Part shown: positions 30,195 through 38,328 of the stretch, piece after piece | How the letters are laid out: each line of letters begins with the position of its first letter | How positions within the stretch are numbered: the stretch's first letter is position 1 | From: Alphaproteobacteria bacterium | GTDB taxonomy: Bacteria; Pseudomonadota; Alphaproteobacteria; Micropepsales; Micropepsaceae | Assembly (NCBI GenBank): GCA_019247845.1 | Contig: JAFBAL010000045.1 | Span: 27,460 to 91,459, forward strand | Length of the DNA stretch: 64,000 nt | Direction: 5' to 3' | The notes under the pieces: generated by a model | Told to the model about the DNA's origin: nothing | The model's database searches: none | The model's input: the letters and a program-made list of their open reading frames with translations, nothing else | Position numbers and translations under genes: made by a program

Positions 30195-30830
30195 CTATTT
30201 CGGCGGGACGAGGGAGGTCACGGTCACCGTCACCCGCCCGTTGTGGGCATAAATGTACGTGTCCTGCGATTCCGTCCCGGAATGGATCGCGTAGGTCGCG
30301 TAGCCGTTCGAGGCATAGGTGACCTGGGTGGCATCGTTGATCCGCGAGGTCGACGAGCCCACCGTCGCCGGATCGGACGCGACGACGATATAGGCCTCGT
30401 CGCCATGCTTGGGGATCCGCACGCCATAGCCTTCGCCGCGGAACTCCATCTGCTTGCCCGGGAAGGTGCGCTTCACGCTGCCGTCGCCGGCCAGAAGCAT
30501 TACCTGCGGCGCGAACAGCGTGCCGCCGCGCGACGTGCTGGCGACGCCGATCACATAGGGCTCGTCGGTTTGCGGCAGGCCATAGACGACATACAACGCC
30601 GCGCCCGAAGCCGTCTTCAGGCAAGGCATCGCGTCCGCCATGTCGACGACCTGCTTGGTCTCGTCCTTGGTCTTGTAGAGCAGGACTGCGGCGGTGGCGA
30701 TGTCGGCCGAGGCCGCGCATTGGCGCCCCGAAAGCGTGGTGAGCGGCGGCAGCGGCCTTTCCTGGACGGCGCAGGCGCCGAGCAGGCACAGGCTCGACAG
30801 CGCCGCCAGGCGGTACGTCCGGAATTGCAT
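30195..30830 (-). CDS. Lipoprotein of unknown function
   Basis: A 211-residue lipoprotein: signal MQFRTYRLAALSSLCLLGAC with lipobox LGAC. The mature protein has predominantly beta character (ALYVVYGLPQTDEPYVIGVAST, VKRTFPGKQMEFRGEGYGVRIPKHGDEAYIVVASDP) and ends GRVTVTVTSLVPPK. The layout loosely recalls MalM-type periplasmic proteins, but I would not name it so. It lies 12 bases after another lipoprotein gene on the same strand, so the pair likely forms an operon. Confidence 0.72.
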   Translation of the reverse strand: MQFRTYRLAALSSLCLLGACAVQERPLPPLTTLSGRQCAASADIATAAVLLYKTKDETKQVVDMADAMPCLKTASGAALYVVYGLPQTDEPYVIGVASTSRGGTLFAPQVMLLAGDGSVKRTFPGKQMEFRGEGYGVRIPKHGDEAYIVVASDPATVGSSTSRINDATQVTYASNGYATYAIHSGTESQDTYIYAHNGRVTVTVTSLVPPK

Positions 30831-30842
30831 TGTCGCCGCCTC

Positions 30843-31562
30843 CTAGCGCAGCAGGCGGCCGACCGCGTCGGTCGTCTGCTGGACCGAAGCGTCGAGACCG
30901 GAGACGACTTGATCCGGCTGGCTCTCCATCGTGTTGAAGTCGACGAAGGTGTAGGCCGGGTCGGGCGAGATCGAGACGTTCTTGCCTTGGCCGAACGGCG
31001 CCACCGGATCGTAGAAGATCGCGTCCTGCATCATCACGCTGCTGTCCGACGCGCGCACCAGCTTGCAATTGAGATAGACGAACGGGCGATAGGGCGTCGA
31101 GGTGCCGATGCCGGCGGCGACATAGCCGTAGTTCACCGCGCTGATGTCGAGATAGGCGTCCGCGCCGGTTTCCGCGGTGGAGGGGAAGGCCTTGAGCGGC
31201 TCGCCCTGCTTGCGCGTCACGGTCACGGGCTTGACCTCGTAGCCCTGCGCCCTCAGCGAGGCCTCGAGCGACTTCTCGAAGCGCTCCTTGGGATCGACGC
31301 CGTGGCTCCGGAGCATCGCCGACAGCTTGTCGTTGCGGTTTTCTTCCATGCTGACGTCGACGAGCGCGCCGATCAGGCCGAAGCTCTGGCCCATGGAGCT
31401 CGCCAGCCAGACGCGCGGCCGGTCGGGCAGGTTCGGCGTCACGATGCCGATGGTGCGAACGTTCGCGTTGGCGCTCTTGTCGAACGGTATCTCGGGCTGC
31501 CCCGCGCAGCCGGCAAGCAACGACGCCGCGGCCGCAGCCACGATCCACTTCACGATTTTCAT
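30843..31562 (-). CDS. Lipoprotein of unknown function
   Basis: A 239-residue lipoprotein with signal MKIVKWIVAAAAASLLAGC (lipobox LAGC). The mature part contains RTIGIVTPNLPDRPRVWLASSMGQSFGLIGALVD, then an Asn/Asp-rich helix, DAYLDISAVNYGYVAAG and a final region rich in Asp, Gln and Val. No family is assigned. The ATG at 31562 follows GGGGGA at a good distance. The track start at 31715 would overlap the divergent nat gene. It is the first gene of the two-lipoprotein operon. Confidence 0.74.
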   Translation of the reverse strand: MKIVKWIVAAAAASLLAGCAGQPEIPFDKSANANVRTIGIVTPNLPDRPRVWLASSMGQSFGLIGALVDVSMEENRNDKLSAMLRSHGVDPKERFEKSLEASLRAQGYEVKPVTVTRKQGEPLKAFPSTAETGADAYLDISAVNYGYVAAGIGTSTPYRPFVYLNCKLVRASDSSVMMQDAIFYDPVAPFGQGKNVSISPDPAYTFVDFNTMESQPDQVVSGLDASVQQTTDAVGRLLR

Positions 31563-31580
31563 GTTTGTCCCCCAACAGCC

Positions 31581-31602
31581 GTTGCGCGTAGATAAGCGCA
31601 AC
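31581..31602. promoter_or_regulatory. Perfect dyad in the divergent lipoprotein/nat promoter region
   Basis: GTTGCGC-gtagataa-GCGCAAC is a perfect seven-base inverted repeat in the 145-base gap between the divergently transcribed lipoprotein operon and nat. A second short dyad TACCT-T-AGGTA lies at 31689-31699, nine bases before the nat ATG. Either could be an operator. The regulator is unknown. Confidence 0.4.
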
Positions 31603-31707
31603 GCATGCCCACAGCACGGCGATGCTATAGTGTTCGTGCGCACGCGAGAAGTGAATTCGACGGTTTCTCGCGGTGCACGGTAAATTCCTACCTTAGGTAA
31701 GACGCAG

Positions 31708-32517
31708 ATGGACATTGATCGTTACCTGCGACGCATCGGCATCGATGTCCGCCCGCGACCGGACCTCGAAGGTCTTCGTGCGCTTCACCGCGCCCATCTG
31801 CGCGCCATTCCTTACGAGAACCTGGACGTCCAGCTCGGCCGTCCGGTGACGATCGAGCGCAAGCCGACGCTCGAGAAGATCCTCGAGCGCGGCCGCGGCG
31901 GCTGGTGCTACGAGATGAACGGCACGCTGGGCTGGGCGCTCGAGGCGCTGGGCTTCAACGTCACGCGGCTCGCGGGCGCGGTGATGCGCGAAGCCTTCGG
32001 CGACCAGTTCGCCGGCAATCACCTCGTGCTGCTGGTCGAGCTTCCGGAAGGACTGTATTTCGCCGATGTCGGCTTCGGCGACGGCCCGCTGGAGCCTTTC
32101 CGCGTTGCGGAGGGGACGTTCTCCTGCAACGGCTTTGATTTCAATCTCGGCCGTCTCGACGAGACGTGGTGGCGCCTGCACAACCATCCCTATGGCGGCG
32201 CCAAGTCGTTCGACGTCACGCTCGCGCCCGCGGACGAGGCGCAGCTCGCCGGCATGTGCCACAGGCTGCAGACCGAAGACTGGTCGCCCTTCGTGCAGAA
32301 CCTCGTGGCGCAACGCCACACGCCCGAAGGTCTCGTCGTCCTGCGCGGCCGCGTGGTGCGCAAGGTGACGCCCGCAGGCTGTACCGACCGGATCCTGGAC
32401 AACGCCGACGAGCTGGTGCGCTTTCTCGACGAGGCCTTCGCCATCCGCGAGCCCGAAGCGGCGTCGTTATGGCCCAGGATCTGCGCACGTCATGAAACCA
32501 TGTTTGGAGGGAATTGA
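31708..32517 (+). CDS. nat: Arylamine N-acetyltransferase
   Basis: A 269-residue NAT, which transfers acetyl groups from acetyl-CoA to arylamines and hydrazines. The catalytic triad is complete: Cys in ERGRGGWCYEMNGTLGWALE, His in FAGNHLVLLVEL and Asp in YFADVGFGDGPLEPF. The N-terminal region YLRRIGIDVRPRPDLEGLRALHRAHLRAIPYENLDV is typical. The stop codon TGA overlaps the ATG of the next gene (TGATG), linking it with an alpha/beta hydrolase in a probable detoxification or catabolic pair. Confidence 0.93.
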   Translation: MDIDRYLRRIGIDVRPRPDLEGLRALHRAHLRAIPYENLDVQLGRPVTIERKPTLEKILERGRGGWCYEMNGTLGWALEALGFNVTRLAGAVMREAFGDQFAGNHLVLLVELPEGLYFADVGFGDGPLEPFRVAEGTFSCNGFDFNLGRLDETWWRLHNHPYGGAKSFDVTLAPADEAQLAGMCHRLQTEDWSPFVQNLVAQRHTPEGLVVLRGRVVRKVTPAGCTDRILDNADELVRFLDEAFAIREPEAASLWPRICARHETMFGGN

Positions 32518-33239
32518 TGCCGGCCGTTTTCGTTCACGGCGTGCCCGACACGCCCGGCGTCTGGGCGCCGACGCTCGCGAAGCTCGCGCGCCAGGACACG
32601 ATCGCGCTCAGGCTGCCCGGCTTCGGCTGCGCGCTGCCCGCGGGGTTCGAGCCGACCAAGGACAACTATGCGGCCTGGCTGGTCGCCGAGCTCGGCAAGT
32701 TATCCGGTCCCATCGATCTCGTCGGTCACGACTGGGGCGCGCTGCTGTGCTACCGCGCGCTGAGCCTCGAGCCCCGGCTGGTGCGCAGCTGGGCCGCGGG
32801 CGGCGCGCCGCTCGATCCCGATTATGTCTGGCACGACATGGCGCAGGCCTGGCAGACGCCCGGCGTCGGTGAAGAGGTGATGAAGCAGTTGATCCCCGAG
32901 GCGATGGCGCCGGGATTGATGGCGCAGGGCCAGCCGAAAGAGGTTGCCGAGGAATCCGCGGGCGCGCTCGACGCCACGATGAAAGCCGCGATCCTCTCGT
33001 TATACCGCTCCGCCAAGACCGTCGGCCGCGACTGGTACGACGACCTCGAGCGCATCGCGGCACCCGGCCTCGTCATCTTCGGTGAGCGCGATCCTTACGT
33101 GAACTGGACCTTCGGCGAGAAGCTCGCCCGGCATGTCGGCGCGCGGTTCGCGCTGATCAAGGATTGCGGCCATTGGTGGGAGGCCGAGAAGCCCGCAGAG
33201 GTGGCTGCGGCGCTGGAGGAATTCTGGGCGTCACTGTAG
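32517..33239 (+). CDS. Alpha/beta hydrolase with Asp nucleophile (dehalogenase/epoxide hydrolase-like)
   Basis: A 240-residue alpha/beta hydrolase: oxyanion-hole HGVPDTPGVW, nucleophile elbow VGHDWGALLCYRA with Asp instead of Ser, acid residue in IFGERDPYVNWTF and catalytic His in DCGHWWEAEKP. The Asp elbow places it with haloalkane dehalogenases, epoxide hydrolases and related enzymes, but the substrate cannot be fixed. GGAGGGA precedes the ATG at 32517. It is coupled to nat by TGATG. The 3' end overlaps the convergent esterase gene by nine bases. Confidence 0.83.
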   Translation: MPAVFVHGVPDTPGVWAPTLAKLARQDTIALRLPGFGCALPAGFEPTKDNYAAWLVAELGKLSGPIDLVGHDWGALLCYRALSLEPRLVRSWAAGGAPLDPDYVWHDMAQAWQTPGVGEEVMKQLIPEAMAPGLMAQGQPKEVAEESAGALDATMKAAILSLYRSAKTVGRDWYDDLERIAAPGLVIFGERDPYVNWTFGEKLARHVGARFALIKDCGHWWEAEKPAEVAAALEEFWASL

Positions 33240-33953
33240 GAAGCGGTCGAGCGCCGCGTTCAAGACGTCCGGCGGGACTTCGTGGCCGCCGTCGAAGGGA
33301 TGGAACGCGACGTCGTATCCCGCCGCCGACAGCGTGGCGGCGATGCGCTCGGCACCGCTGAACGGCAGCACGCGGTCGTTGCGTCCATGGCTGATGAAGA
33401 TGCGCGGGCTGCCGGCGCGCGCGCGGATGCGGAACAGGCCGGCGGAGAATGCGATCACGTCGCCGAACAGATCGCCGTTCGCCAGTCCCAGCGACAGCGC
33501 GAACGAGGCGCCGTCGGAGATGCCCGCAAGCGCGAGCCTTGCCACGGCGACGTGGGCGAAGGCCTGGTCCAGCGCATCGTCGATTGTGTCGGCGTCCTCG
33601 CTTTCGGGCATGTGATGCAGGTCCCAGGTCGCGTTGTGCGACTTCGGCGCCAGCACGAACATGCCCCGCGCGTCGGCCGCCGGCGCAAAATCTCTCGCCG
33701 TCGAAAGCGCATCTCCGCCTGCGCCGTGCAGCATCGCCAGCAGCGGCATCGGCGATTCCGGCGCGAACGTCTTGGGGACATAGAGCATCGCGCCGCCGCG
33801 CAGCGGGATGAAGGTGCCGGGCGAGGGGGCCGGCAGGGTCGGCGGCGACGGCCGCGAGACGAGGCGCCCGTCCTTGGCTGCACCGGCGCGCGCCGGCAGG
33901 CAAAGCGAAGCGGCGCCGATGAGACCGAGCACCGCCCGCCGCGTCTGTGTCAC
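33231..33953 (-). CDS. Secreted serine esterase (PHB-depolymerase/feruloyl-esterase-like), GTG start
   Basis: A 240-residue exported alpha/beta hydrolase. The leader MTQTRRAVLGLIGAASLCLPARAGA has a twin-arginine flavour. The oxyanion segment LLAMLHGAGGDALSTARDFAPAADARGMFVLAP, the serine elbow AGISDGASFALSLG, the acid region HGRNDRVLPF and the His motif FDGGHEVPPDV are all present. The GTG at 33953 overlaps the stop of the upstream seven-repeat gene (GTGA), so both are probably translated together. The natural ester substrate is unknown. Confidence 0.8.
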   Translation of the reverse strand: MTQTRRAVLGLIGAASLCLPARAGAAKDGRLVSRPSPPTLPAPSPGTFIPLRGGAMLYVPKTFAPESPMPLLAMLHGAGGDALSTARDFAPAADARGMFVLAPKSHNATWDLHHMPESEDADTIDDALDQAFAHVAVARLALAGISDGASFALSLGLANGDLFGDVIAFSAGLFRIRARAGSPRIFISHGRNDRVLPFSGAERIAATLSAAGYDVAFHPFDGGHEVPPDVLNAALDRFLQ

Positions 33954-35257
33954 GGGGTCAGCTCGTAGACCGTTCCGCCGTGATTGGCGCCGCCGTACTG
34001 GGTCGCGCCGTAGATCTTGCCATTCGCCGCGAAGGTCAGCGGCCCCGACGGGTTTTCGCCGTCGGTGCAGTTCGCCTGGCTGCAGAACCGGTAGAGCGTC
34101 GTGTGCGTCGATCCGCTCTGCTTGTAGATGACGCCGCCGTCGTTGCCGCCGCCGTCGGTGGTGATGCCGAACACCTCGCCGGCCGCGTTGAAGGCTACGG
34201 TGGTCGGGCTGCCGCCGTCGGGGCAATTCGTGCTGCAGAACAGGAACACGGTCGACTCCGTCCCGTTGGGCGCGATCTTGAAAAGCGTGCCGGGAACGTT
34301 GCCGCCGCCCTGGGCGCCGCCCCAGATATAGCCGTTCTTGGCCAGCGCGACGCCGGAGGACGGGAACCCGCCGTCGCCGCAGCCCACTTGCGGGCAGAAG
34401 GAATAGGCCAGGCTTTCGTTCCAGGTCGGCGCGCCCTTGGCCTTGACCAGCTTGAAGACCGCGCCGTGCTGATGCGCTCCGCCGCCCATCGCCGTGCCGA
34501 GCAGCGTCGTGGCGTTGGCCACGACGAGCTGACCTAGCGGCTGCCAGCCGTCGGTGCAGCTGCCGAGTTTGGGGCAGAAGCGGTAGAGCACGCTGTAGGC
34601 CCAGCGCTTTTCGGTCCTGGGATATATGCGATAGAGCACGCCGCACCCGCCGCCGAAGCAGGAGCCGTCGTCCTGCTTGCCGCCCGAGGCAAGGCCGTAG
34701 AGCGGCGTGGCACCGTCATAGAGCTTGCCGTCCTTCTGTCCGAGATAGGCGAGGCCGTAGTTGGGTCGATAGCCGTTGTCGCATGTGGGCGTGGAGGTGG
34801 AGGTGCAGAACGAATACAGCGTCTTGAGCTTCCATTTCGTGCGGTCGGCGTTGGGGCTGAGGCGGAAAATCGATCCGACGCGTCCCTTGCCGCCGAAATT
34901 CGTCACGCCGTAGAGCGCGCCGTTCGTGTCCAGAACCAGATGCCCGGTGGGATTTCCGCCGTCGGCGCAATCCGGCTCCGAACAGAAGGTATGGACAACC
35001 TGATGCGTCCAGGTCCCGTCGCCGTTGGGGGTGAGCGCGTAGACCGTGCCGTAGCCGTCGGGGCCCCCATTGTAGGTCGCGCCATAAAGCGTTCCGGACG
35101 CGTCCATGGTCACGCCGCCGGTCGGCACGACGCCGCCGGCGCAGTCGAAGGCGCCGCAGAAGTCGTGAATCGTCTTGAGCGTCGCGGCATCGGCCCGCGA
35201 TGCGAGCATGCTCATGGCCGCCGCGAGCAGCGACAGCATCAAACCCCGAACGCGCAT
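33950..35257 (-). CDS. Secreted seven-repeat GloVer-type protein, Cys pair in every repeat
   Basis: A 435-residue exported protein: signal MRVRGLMLSLLAAAMSMLASRADA, then seven repeats of about 50-60 residues. Each contains an aromatic-Phe-Cys start, C-x-DG, a P-x-G turn, G-x-LYG-x-T and a closing G-x-V/I-x-L. The cysteine pair recurs in all seven (DFCGAFDC, TFCSEPDC, SFCTSTSTPTC, RFCPKLGSC, SFCPQVGC, LFCSTNC, RFCSQANC). The motif set is that of the TIGR03803 GloVer repeats, and seven units suggest a seven-bladed propeller. It lies between an acyl-adenylating enzyme gene and an esterase gene in one operon. The function is unknown. Confidence 0.87.
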   Translation of the reverse strand: MRVRGLMLSLLAAAMSMLASRADAATLKTIHDFCGAFDCAGGVVPTGGVTMDASGTLYGATYNGGPDGYGTVYALTPNGDGTWTHQVVHTFCSEPDCADGGNPTGHLVLDTNGALYGVTNFGGKGRVGSIFRLSPNADRTKWKLKTLYSFCTSTSTPTCDNGYRPNYGLAYLGQKDGKLYDGATPLYGLASGGKQDDGSCFGGGCGVLYRIYPRTEKRWAYSVLYRFCPKLGSCTDGWQPLGQLVVANATTLLGTAMGGGAHQHGAVFKLVKAKGAPTWNESLAYSFCPQVGCGDGGFPSSGVALAKNGYIWGGAQGGGNVPGTLFKIAPNGTESTVFLFCSTNCPDGGSPTTVAFNAAGEVFGITTDGGGNDGGVIYKQSGSTHTTLYRFCSQANCTDGENPSGPLTFAANGKIYGATQYGGANHGGTVYELTP

Positions 35258-35268
35258 GGCAGTTCCCC

Positions 35269-36858
35269 CTAGGCCGCCCCTTCGGCCGGCAGCATCTTCT
35301 GCACCCCGACATAGTCGGTCTTGCCGGTGCCGAGCACCGGAATCTCGTCGACGACGACGATGCGCCGCGGAATGGCGAGCTCGGAGACACCGTGGTTGTG
35401 AGCCCAGCCCACGATGTCGTGGCGGTTGGCGTCCTTGTTGTTGGTGACGAGCACGATCTGCTCGCCCTTGCGGCCGTCGGGCACGGTGATCGCGGCGTGG
35501 CTGAAATCGGGCCACAGCGCCGAGGCGCAGCTCTCGACCACCGCTAGCGACACCGACTCGCCGCCGATCTTGGCGAAGCGCTTCAGCCGCCCCTTGATCG
35601 CGATGAAGCCGTCCTCGTCGACCGAGACGACGTCGCCGGTATCGTGCCAGCCGCCCGCCGGGGGATCGATCCTGCCCGGCGCTTCGGGGCGCAGATAGCC
35701 GAGCATCACGTTCGGACCCTTCACGACCAGGCGCCCGGCATTGGGGATGCCTTCGACGGGTTCGAGGCGATACTGCATGTCGGCCATCATCTGGCCGACC
35801 GTGCCGGGGCGGTTGGCGCCCGGACGGTTCGCCGCGATCACGGGCGAGGTCTCGGTCACGCCATAGCCCTCGAGCAGCTCGATGCCGTGCTTGCGCCGCA
35901 AGAGCGCGCGCGTCTCGTCGCGCAGCCGCTCGGCGCCACAGACCGTCAGGCGCAGCGACGACAGATCGCCGGGCTCGCCGACGCGCGCATATTGCGTGAT
36001 GAAGGTGTCGGTCGAGACCAGGATCGTCGCCTTGTGCTTTTTGATGCGCGCGACGATCTCCTTCGGCTGCAGGGGCGTGGGATGGCAGACGACCTTCAAG
36101 CCCAGAAGCGGCGGCATCAGCGAGCCGACCGTCAGGCCGAAGCAATGGAAGGCGGGCAGGGGGTTGAGCAGGATGTCGGTCGGATAGAGCGCCAGGTGCA
36201 CGCGCACCTGCTCGACGTTGGCGAGCAGGTTGCGATGCGACAGCGCCACGCCCTTCGGCTCGCCCTCGGTGCCCGAGGTGAACAGGATCACCGCCGGCGA
36301 ATCCGGCGACGGGCGCTTGGTCACGAGGCTGGGGAAGATCGAGCCCACGACCGCGGCCAGCTTGTCGACGATCGAAAGCTTGCCGCGCAGCTCTTCCAGA
36401 TAGACGATCTCGAAGTCGCGGGAGAGCTCCTCGACCAGCGGCTTCAGGCCGGCCATGTCGACCAGGCGCTTGGCGGTGGCGATCTTCTTCACCTGCGCCG
36501 TGCGCAGCGCCGATTTGATCGCGGCCGCGCCCGAGGTGAAGTTCAGCATCGCCGGCACGCGGCCGTAAGCCGAGAGCGCGAGGAAAGTCGCGATCGCGCC
36601 GGCGCCGGTCGGCAGCATCACGCCCACGCACTCGCCGGCCTTGGTGCCCGCCTTCAGCGCATGGCCGAGCGCCAGCGCGCCGCGCATGATGTCGTCATAG
36701 CTGCGCTCGCTGTCGTCGACGTCGGCGATGCATATCCTGGAGCCGCCGAACTCGGCGCGCGCCCTGACGAAGGCGCGGAACACGGGCCTGCCGGTGCTCG
36801 AGATATCGAAAGGGCAGACGTCCTCGCCGGAAGCAGCGGCAATCGTGGATAGTGTCAA
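35269..36858 (-). CDS. Acyl-CoA/acyl-ACP synthetase (AMP-binding), Aas C-domain-like
   Basis: A 529-residue adenylate-forming enzyme. The core motifs are A3 ILFTSGTEGEPKGVALSHRN, A5 EGYGVTETSPVIAANR, A7-8 GWHDTGDVVSVDEDGFIAIKGRLKRFAKIGGE and the C-terminal catalytic Lys region PVLGTGKTDYVGVQK. It resembles the acyl-ACP synthetase half of Aas (2-acylglycerophosphoethanolamine acyltransferase) without the acyltransferase half. It should activate free fatty acids for membrane lipid repair or uptake. It heads an operon with the secreted seven-repeat protein gene 11 bases downstream and then the esterase gene. Confidence 0.87.
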   Translation of the reverse strand: MTLSTIAAASGEDVCPFDISSTGRPVFRAFVRARAEFGGSRICIADVDDSERSYDDIMRGALALGHALKAGTKAGECVGVMLPTGAGAIATFLALSAYGRVPAMLNFTSGAAAIKSALRTAQVKKIATAKRLVDMAGLKPLVEELSRDFEIVYLEELRGKLSIVDKLAAVVGSIFPSLVTKRPSPDSPAVILFTSGTEGEPKGVALSHRNLLANVEQVRVHLALYPTDILLNPLPAFHCFGLTVGSLMPPLLGLKVVCHPTPLQPKEIVARIKKHKATILVSTDTFITQYARVGEPGDLSSLRLTVCGAERLRDETRALLRRKHGIELLEGYGVTETSPVIAANRPGANRPGTVGQMMADMQYRLEPVEGIPNAGRLVVKGPNVMLGYLRPEAPGRIDPPAGGWHDTGDVVSVDEDGFIAIKGRLKRFAKIGGESVSLAVVESCASALWPDFSHAAITVPDGRKGEQIVLVTNNKDANRHDIVGWAHNHGVSELAIPRRIVVVDEIPVLGTGKTDYVGVQKMLPAEGAA

Positions 36859-37000
36859 ATAGCGTCTCCCCGGAAACCCGGCTGTTGCCGCCGGTGTTCC
36901 GGCGGAAACTTAGCGCAGCACGGCTTTAAGGCAAAATGGCGCTCGACAGGGGCTGCACATGGGCGGAATCGGGATATTCCTGAGCTGGACGCGGAATCTT

Positions 37001-38227
37001 CTAAGGCGTGAACTCGAACACCGTGCCGGAGCCCGCGCCGCCGCCATGGACGGTCACGCCGTAGAAATGGTTGTGACCGTCGCCGGCCAGCGAACCCAGG
37101 GGACCCGAACCGTCCGCGCAATCGCTCTGCGCGCAGAAGGAATAGAGCGTGCGGAACTGGCCGCTCAGCGCGAAGATCGCGCCGGCGTCGTTCGTGCCGC
37201 CCTGGTTGGTCACGCCGAGCAGGCGCGTCGCACCGGCCGGCGTGAGACCGCCGAACGGAGACGAACCGTCGGAGCAGTCCAAGTTCGGGCAGAAAGCGTG
37301 CAGCACCGTCTCAGTGCCGTCCGGCGCGAGCTTGTAGGCGACGCCGCAGCATGCATCGCCACGGCCGCCGATGAAGGTCGTGCCGATGAGATTGCCGGCG
37401 GCATCGAGCGTCGCGCTGTTGGAGATGGGCGTGGAGCCGTCGGGGCATCCGGCCTTGGCGCAGAAATCGTAGAGCACCGTCTCTTTCCAATTGCCCGCGG
37501 CGGGCGCCAGCTTGAACGCGACGCCCCCGACGTATTTGCCGCCGCTCGCGGTGACGCCGTAGAGGTTGCCGCCGCCATCCATCGTCAGCGTATCGAAGGG
37601 CGACCAGCCGTCGCGGCACTGGGCGCGGCGGCAGAAGGTGTAGATGACCTCGTAGTCCCACGTCGCGCCGTTCGGCGTCAGCGAGAAGACGGTGCCGTGC
37701 GCGGTGCGTCCGCCGATCGCCGATGGGCCATAGAGCGGCGAGGTGCCGTCATAAGGAAGACCGGCGGCCGCACCCCGATAGGTCAGCGCGCCTTCGCTGG
37801 CATAGCGATTCTGCGCGAAGCGGTGCAGCACCTTGTAAGCGCCGTCGGGCGACAGGCGGAAGATCTCGCCCCCGCGTTGAACGCCGTTGGGCGCGGCCGT
37901 GCCGTAGAGATTGCCCGCACCATCGACGATCAGGGGCGAGCTCGGGATCAACCCGGCGCCCGTGGTGAAGCTGTAGAGCGTCGTCAGCGTCCAGCCATGC
38001 GCGCCCGGGCTCAGCCTGTAGATCGTGCCCAGGTTCTGCGTCGCCACGCCGGTCGTGCCGTAGAGGTTCCCCGCCGCGTCGCGCACCGGTGCCGATTGCG
38101 GCGGCGTGCCGTCGAACGCATAGAGCGTCTTGAGGCCATGGGCCCCCGCCGAGCCGCAAAGCGCCAGGGCGGCGGCTGCGATGGCAAAGTTGCGCAGGCC
38201 GGCGCGGGCGAGATATTTCAGGCTCAT
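37001..38227 (-). CDS. Secreted seven-repeat GloVer-type protein, mixed repeat types
   Basis: A 408-residue exported protein: signal MSLKYLARAGLRNFAIAAAALALCGSAGA followed by seven repeats. Repeats 1-3 lack the cysteine pair (YAFDGTPPQ, YSFTTGAG, HRFAQNRY). Repeats 4-7 have it (TFCRRAQC, DFCAKAGC, AFCPNLDC, SFCAQSDC). Each unit carries the G-NLYGTT and G-G-x-V/I-F-x-L marks. The ATG at 38227 follows AAGGGAG at eight bases and is preferred over upstream Met codons. A 142-base gap separates it from the acyl-synthetase gene, so it probably has its own promoter. Confidence 0.86.
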   Translation of the reverse strand: MSLKYLARAGLRNFAIAAAALALCGSAGAHGLKTLYAFDGTPPQSAPVRDAAGNLYGTTGVATQNLGTIYRLSPGAHGWTLTTLYSFTTGAGLIPSSPLIVDGAGNLYGTAAPNGVQRGGEIFRLSPDGAYKVLHRFAQNRYASEGALTYRGAAAGLPYDGTSPLYGPSAIGGRTAHGTVFSLTPNGATWDYEVIYTFCRRAQCRDGWSPFDTLTMDGGGNLYGVTASGGKYVGGVAFKLAPAAGNWKETVLYDFCAKAGCPDGSTPISNSATLDAAGNLIGTTFIGGRGDACCGVAYKLAPDGTETVLHAFCPNLDCSDGSSPFGGLTPAGATRLLGVTNQGGTNDAGAIFALSGQFRTLYSFCAQSDCADGSGPLGSLAGDGHNHFYGVTVHGGGAGSGTVFEFTP

Positions 38228-38312
38228 GTGAGGGGCTCCCTTCATGCGGGAGTGTCCTAAGAACACCTTAAAACGCCGTTCTCGAAGATGTGTCGAAATC
38301 GGACGCGAAGCA

Positions 38313-38324
38313 GCCTATATAGGC
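38313..38324 (+). promoter_or_regulatory. Palindromic -10-like element abutting the lipA start
   Basis: GCCTATATAGGC is a perfect 12-base palindrome ending four bases before the lipA ATG. If CTATAT serves as the -10 element, the transcript would begin at or within a base or two of the ATG. No ribosome-binding sequence is present. A leaderless lipA mRNA is therefore possible. The -35 region is weak. Confidence 0.4.
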
Positions 38325-38328
38325 GCCC

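Noticed and set aside
29962-30322. Plus-strand ORFs at 29962 and 30044 in the PadR upstream gap
   Set aside because: They overlap the PadR start, the dyad and the lipoprotein gene antisense. Composition is Ser/Arg-rich with no fold-like pattern.
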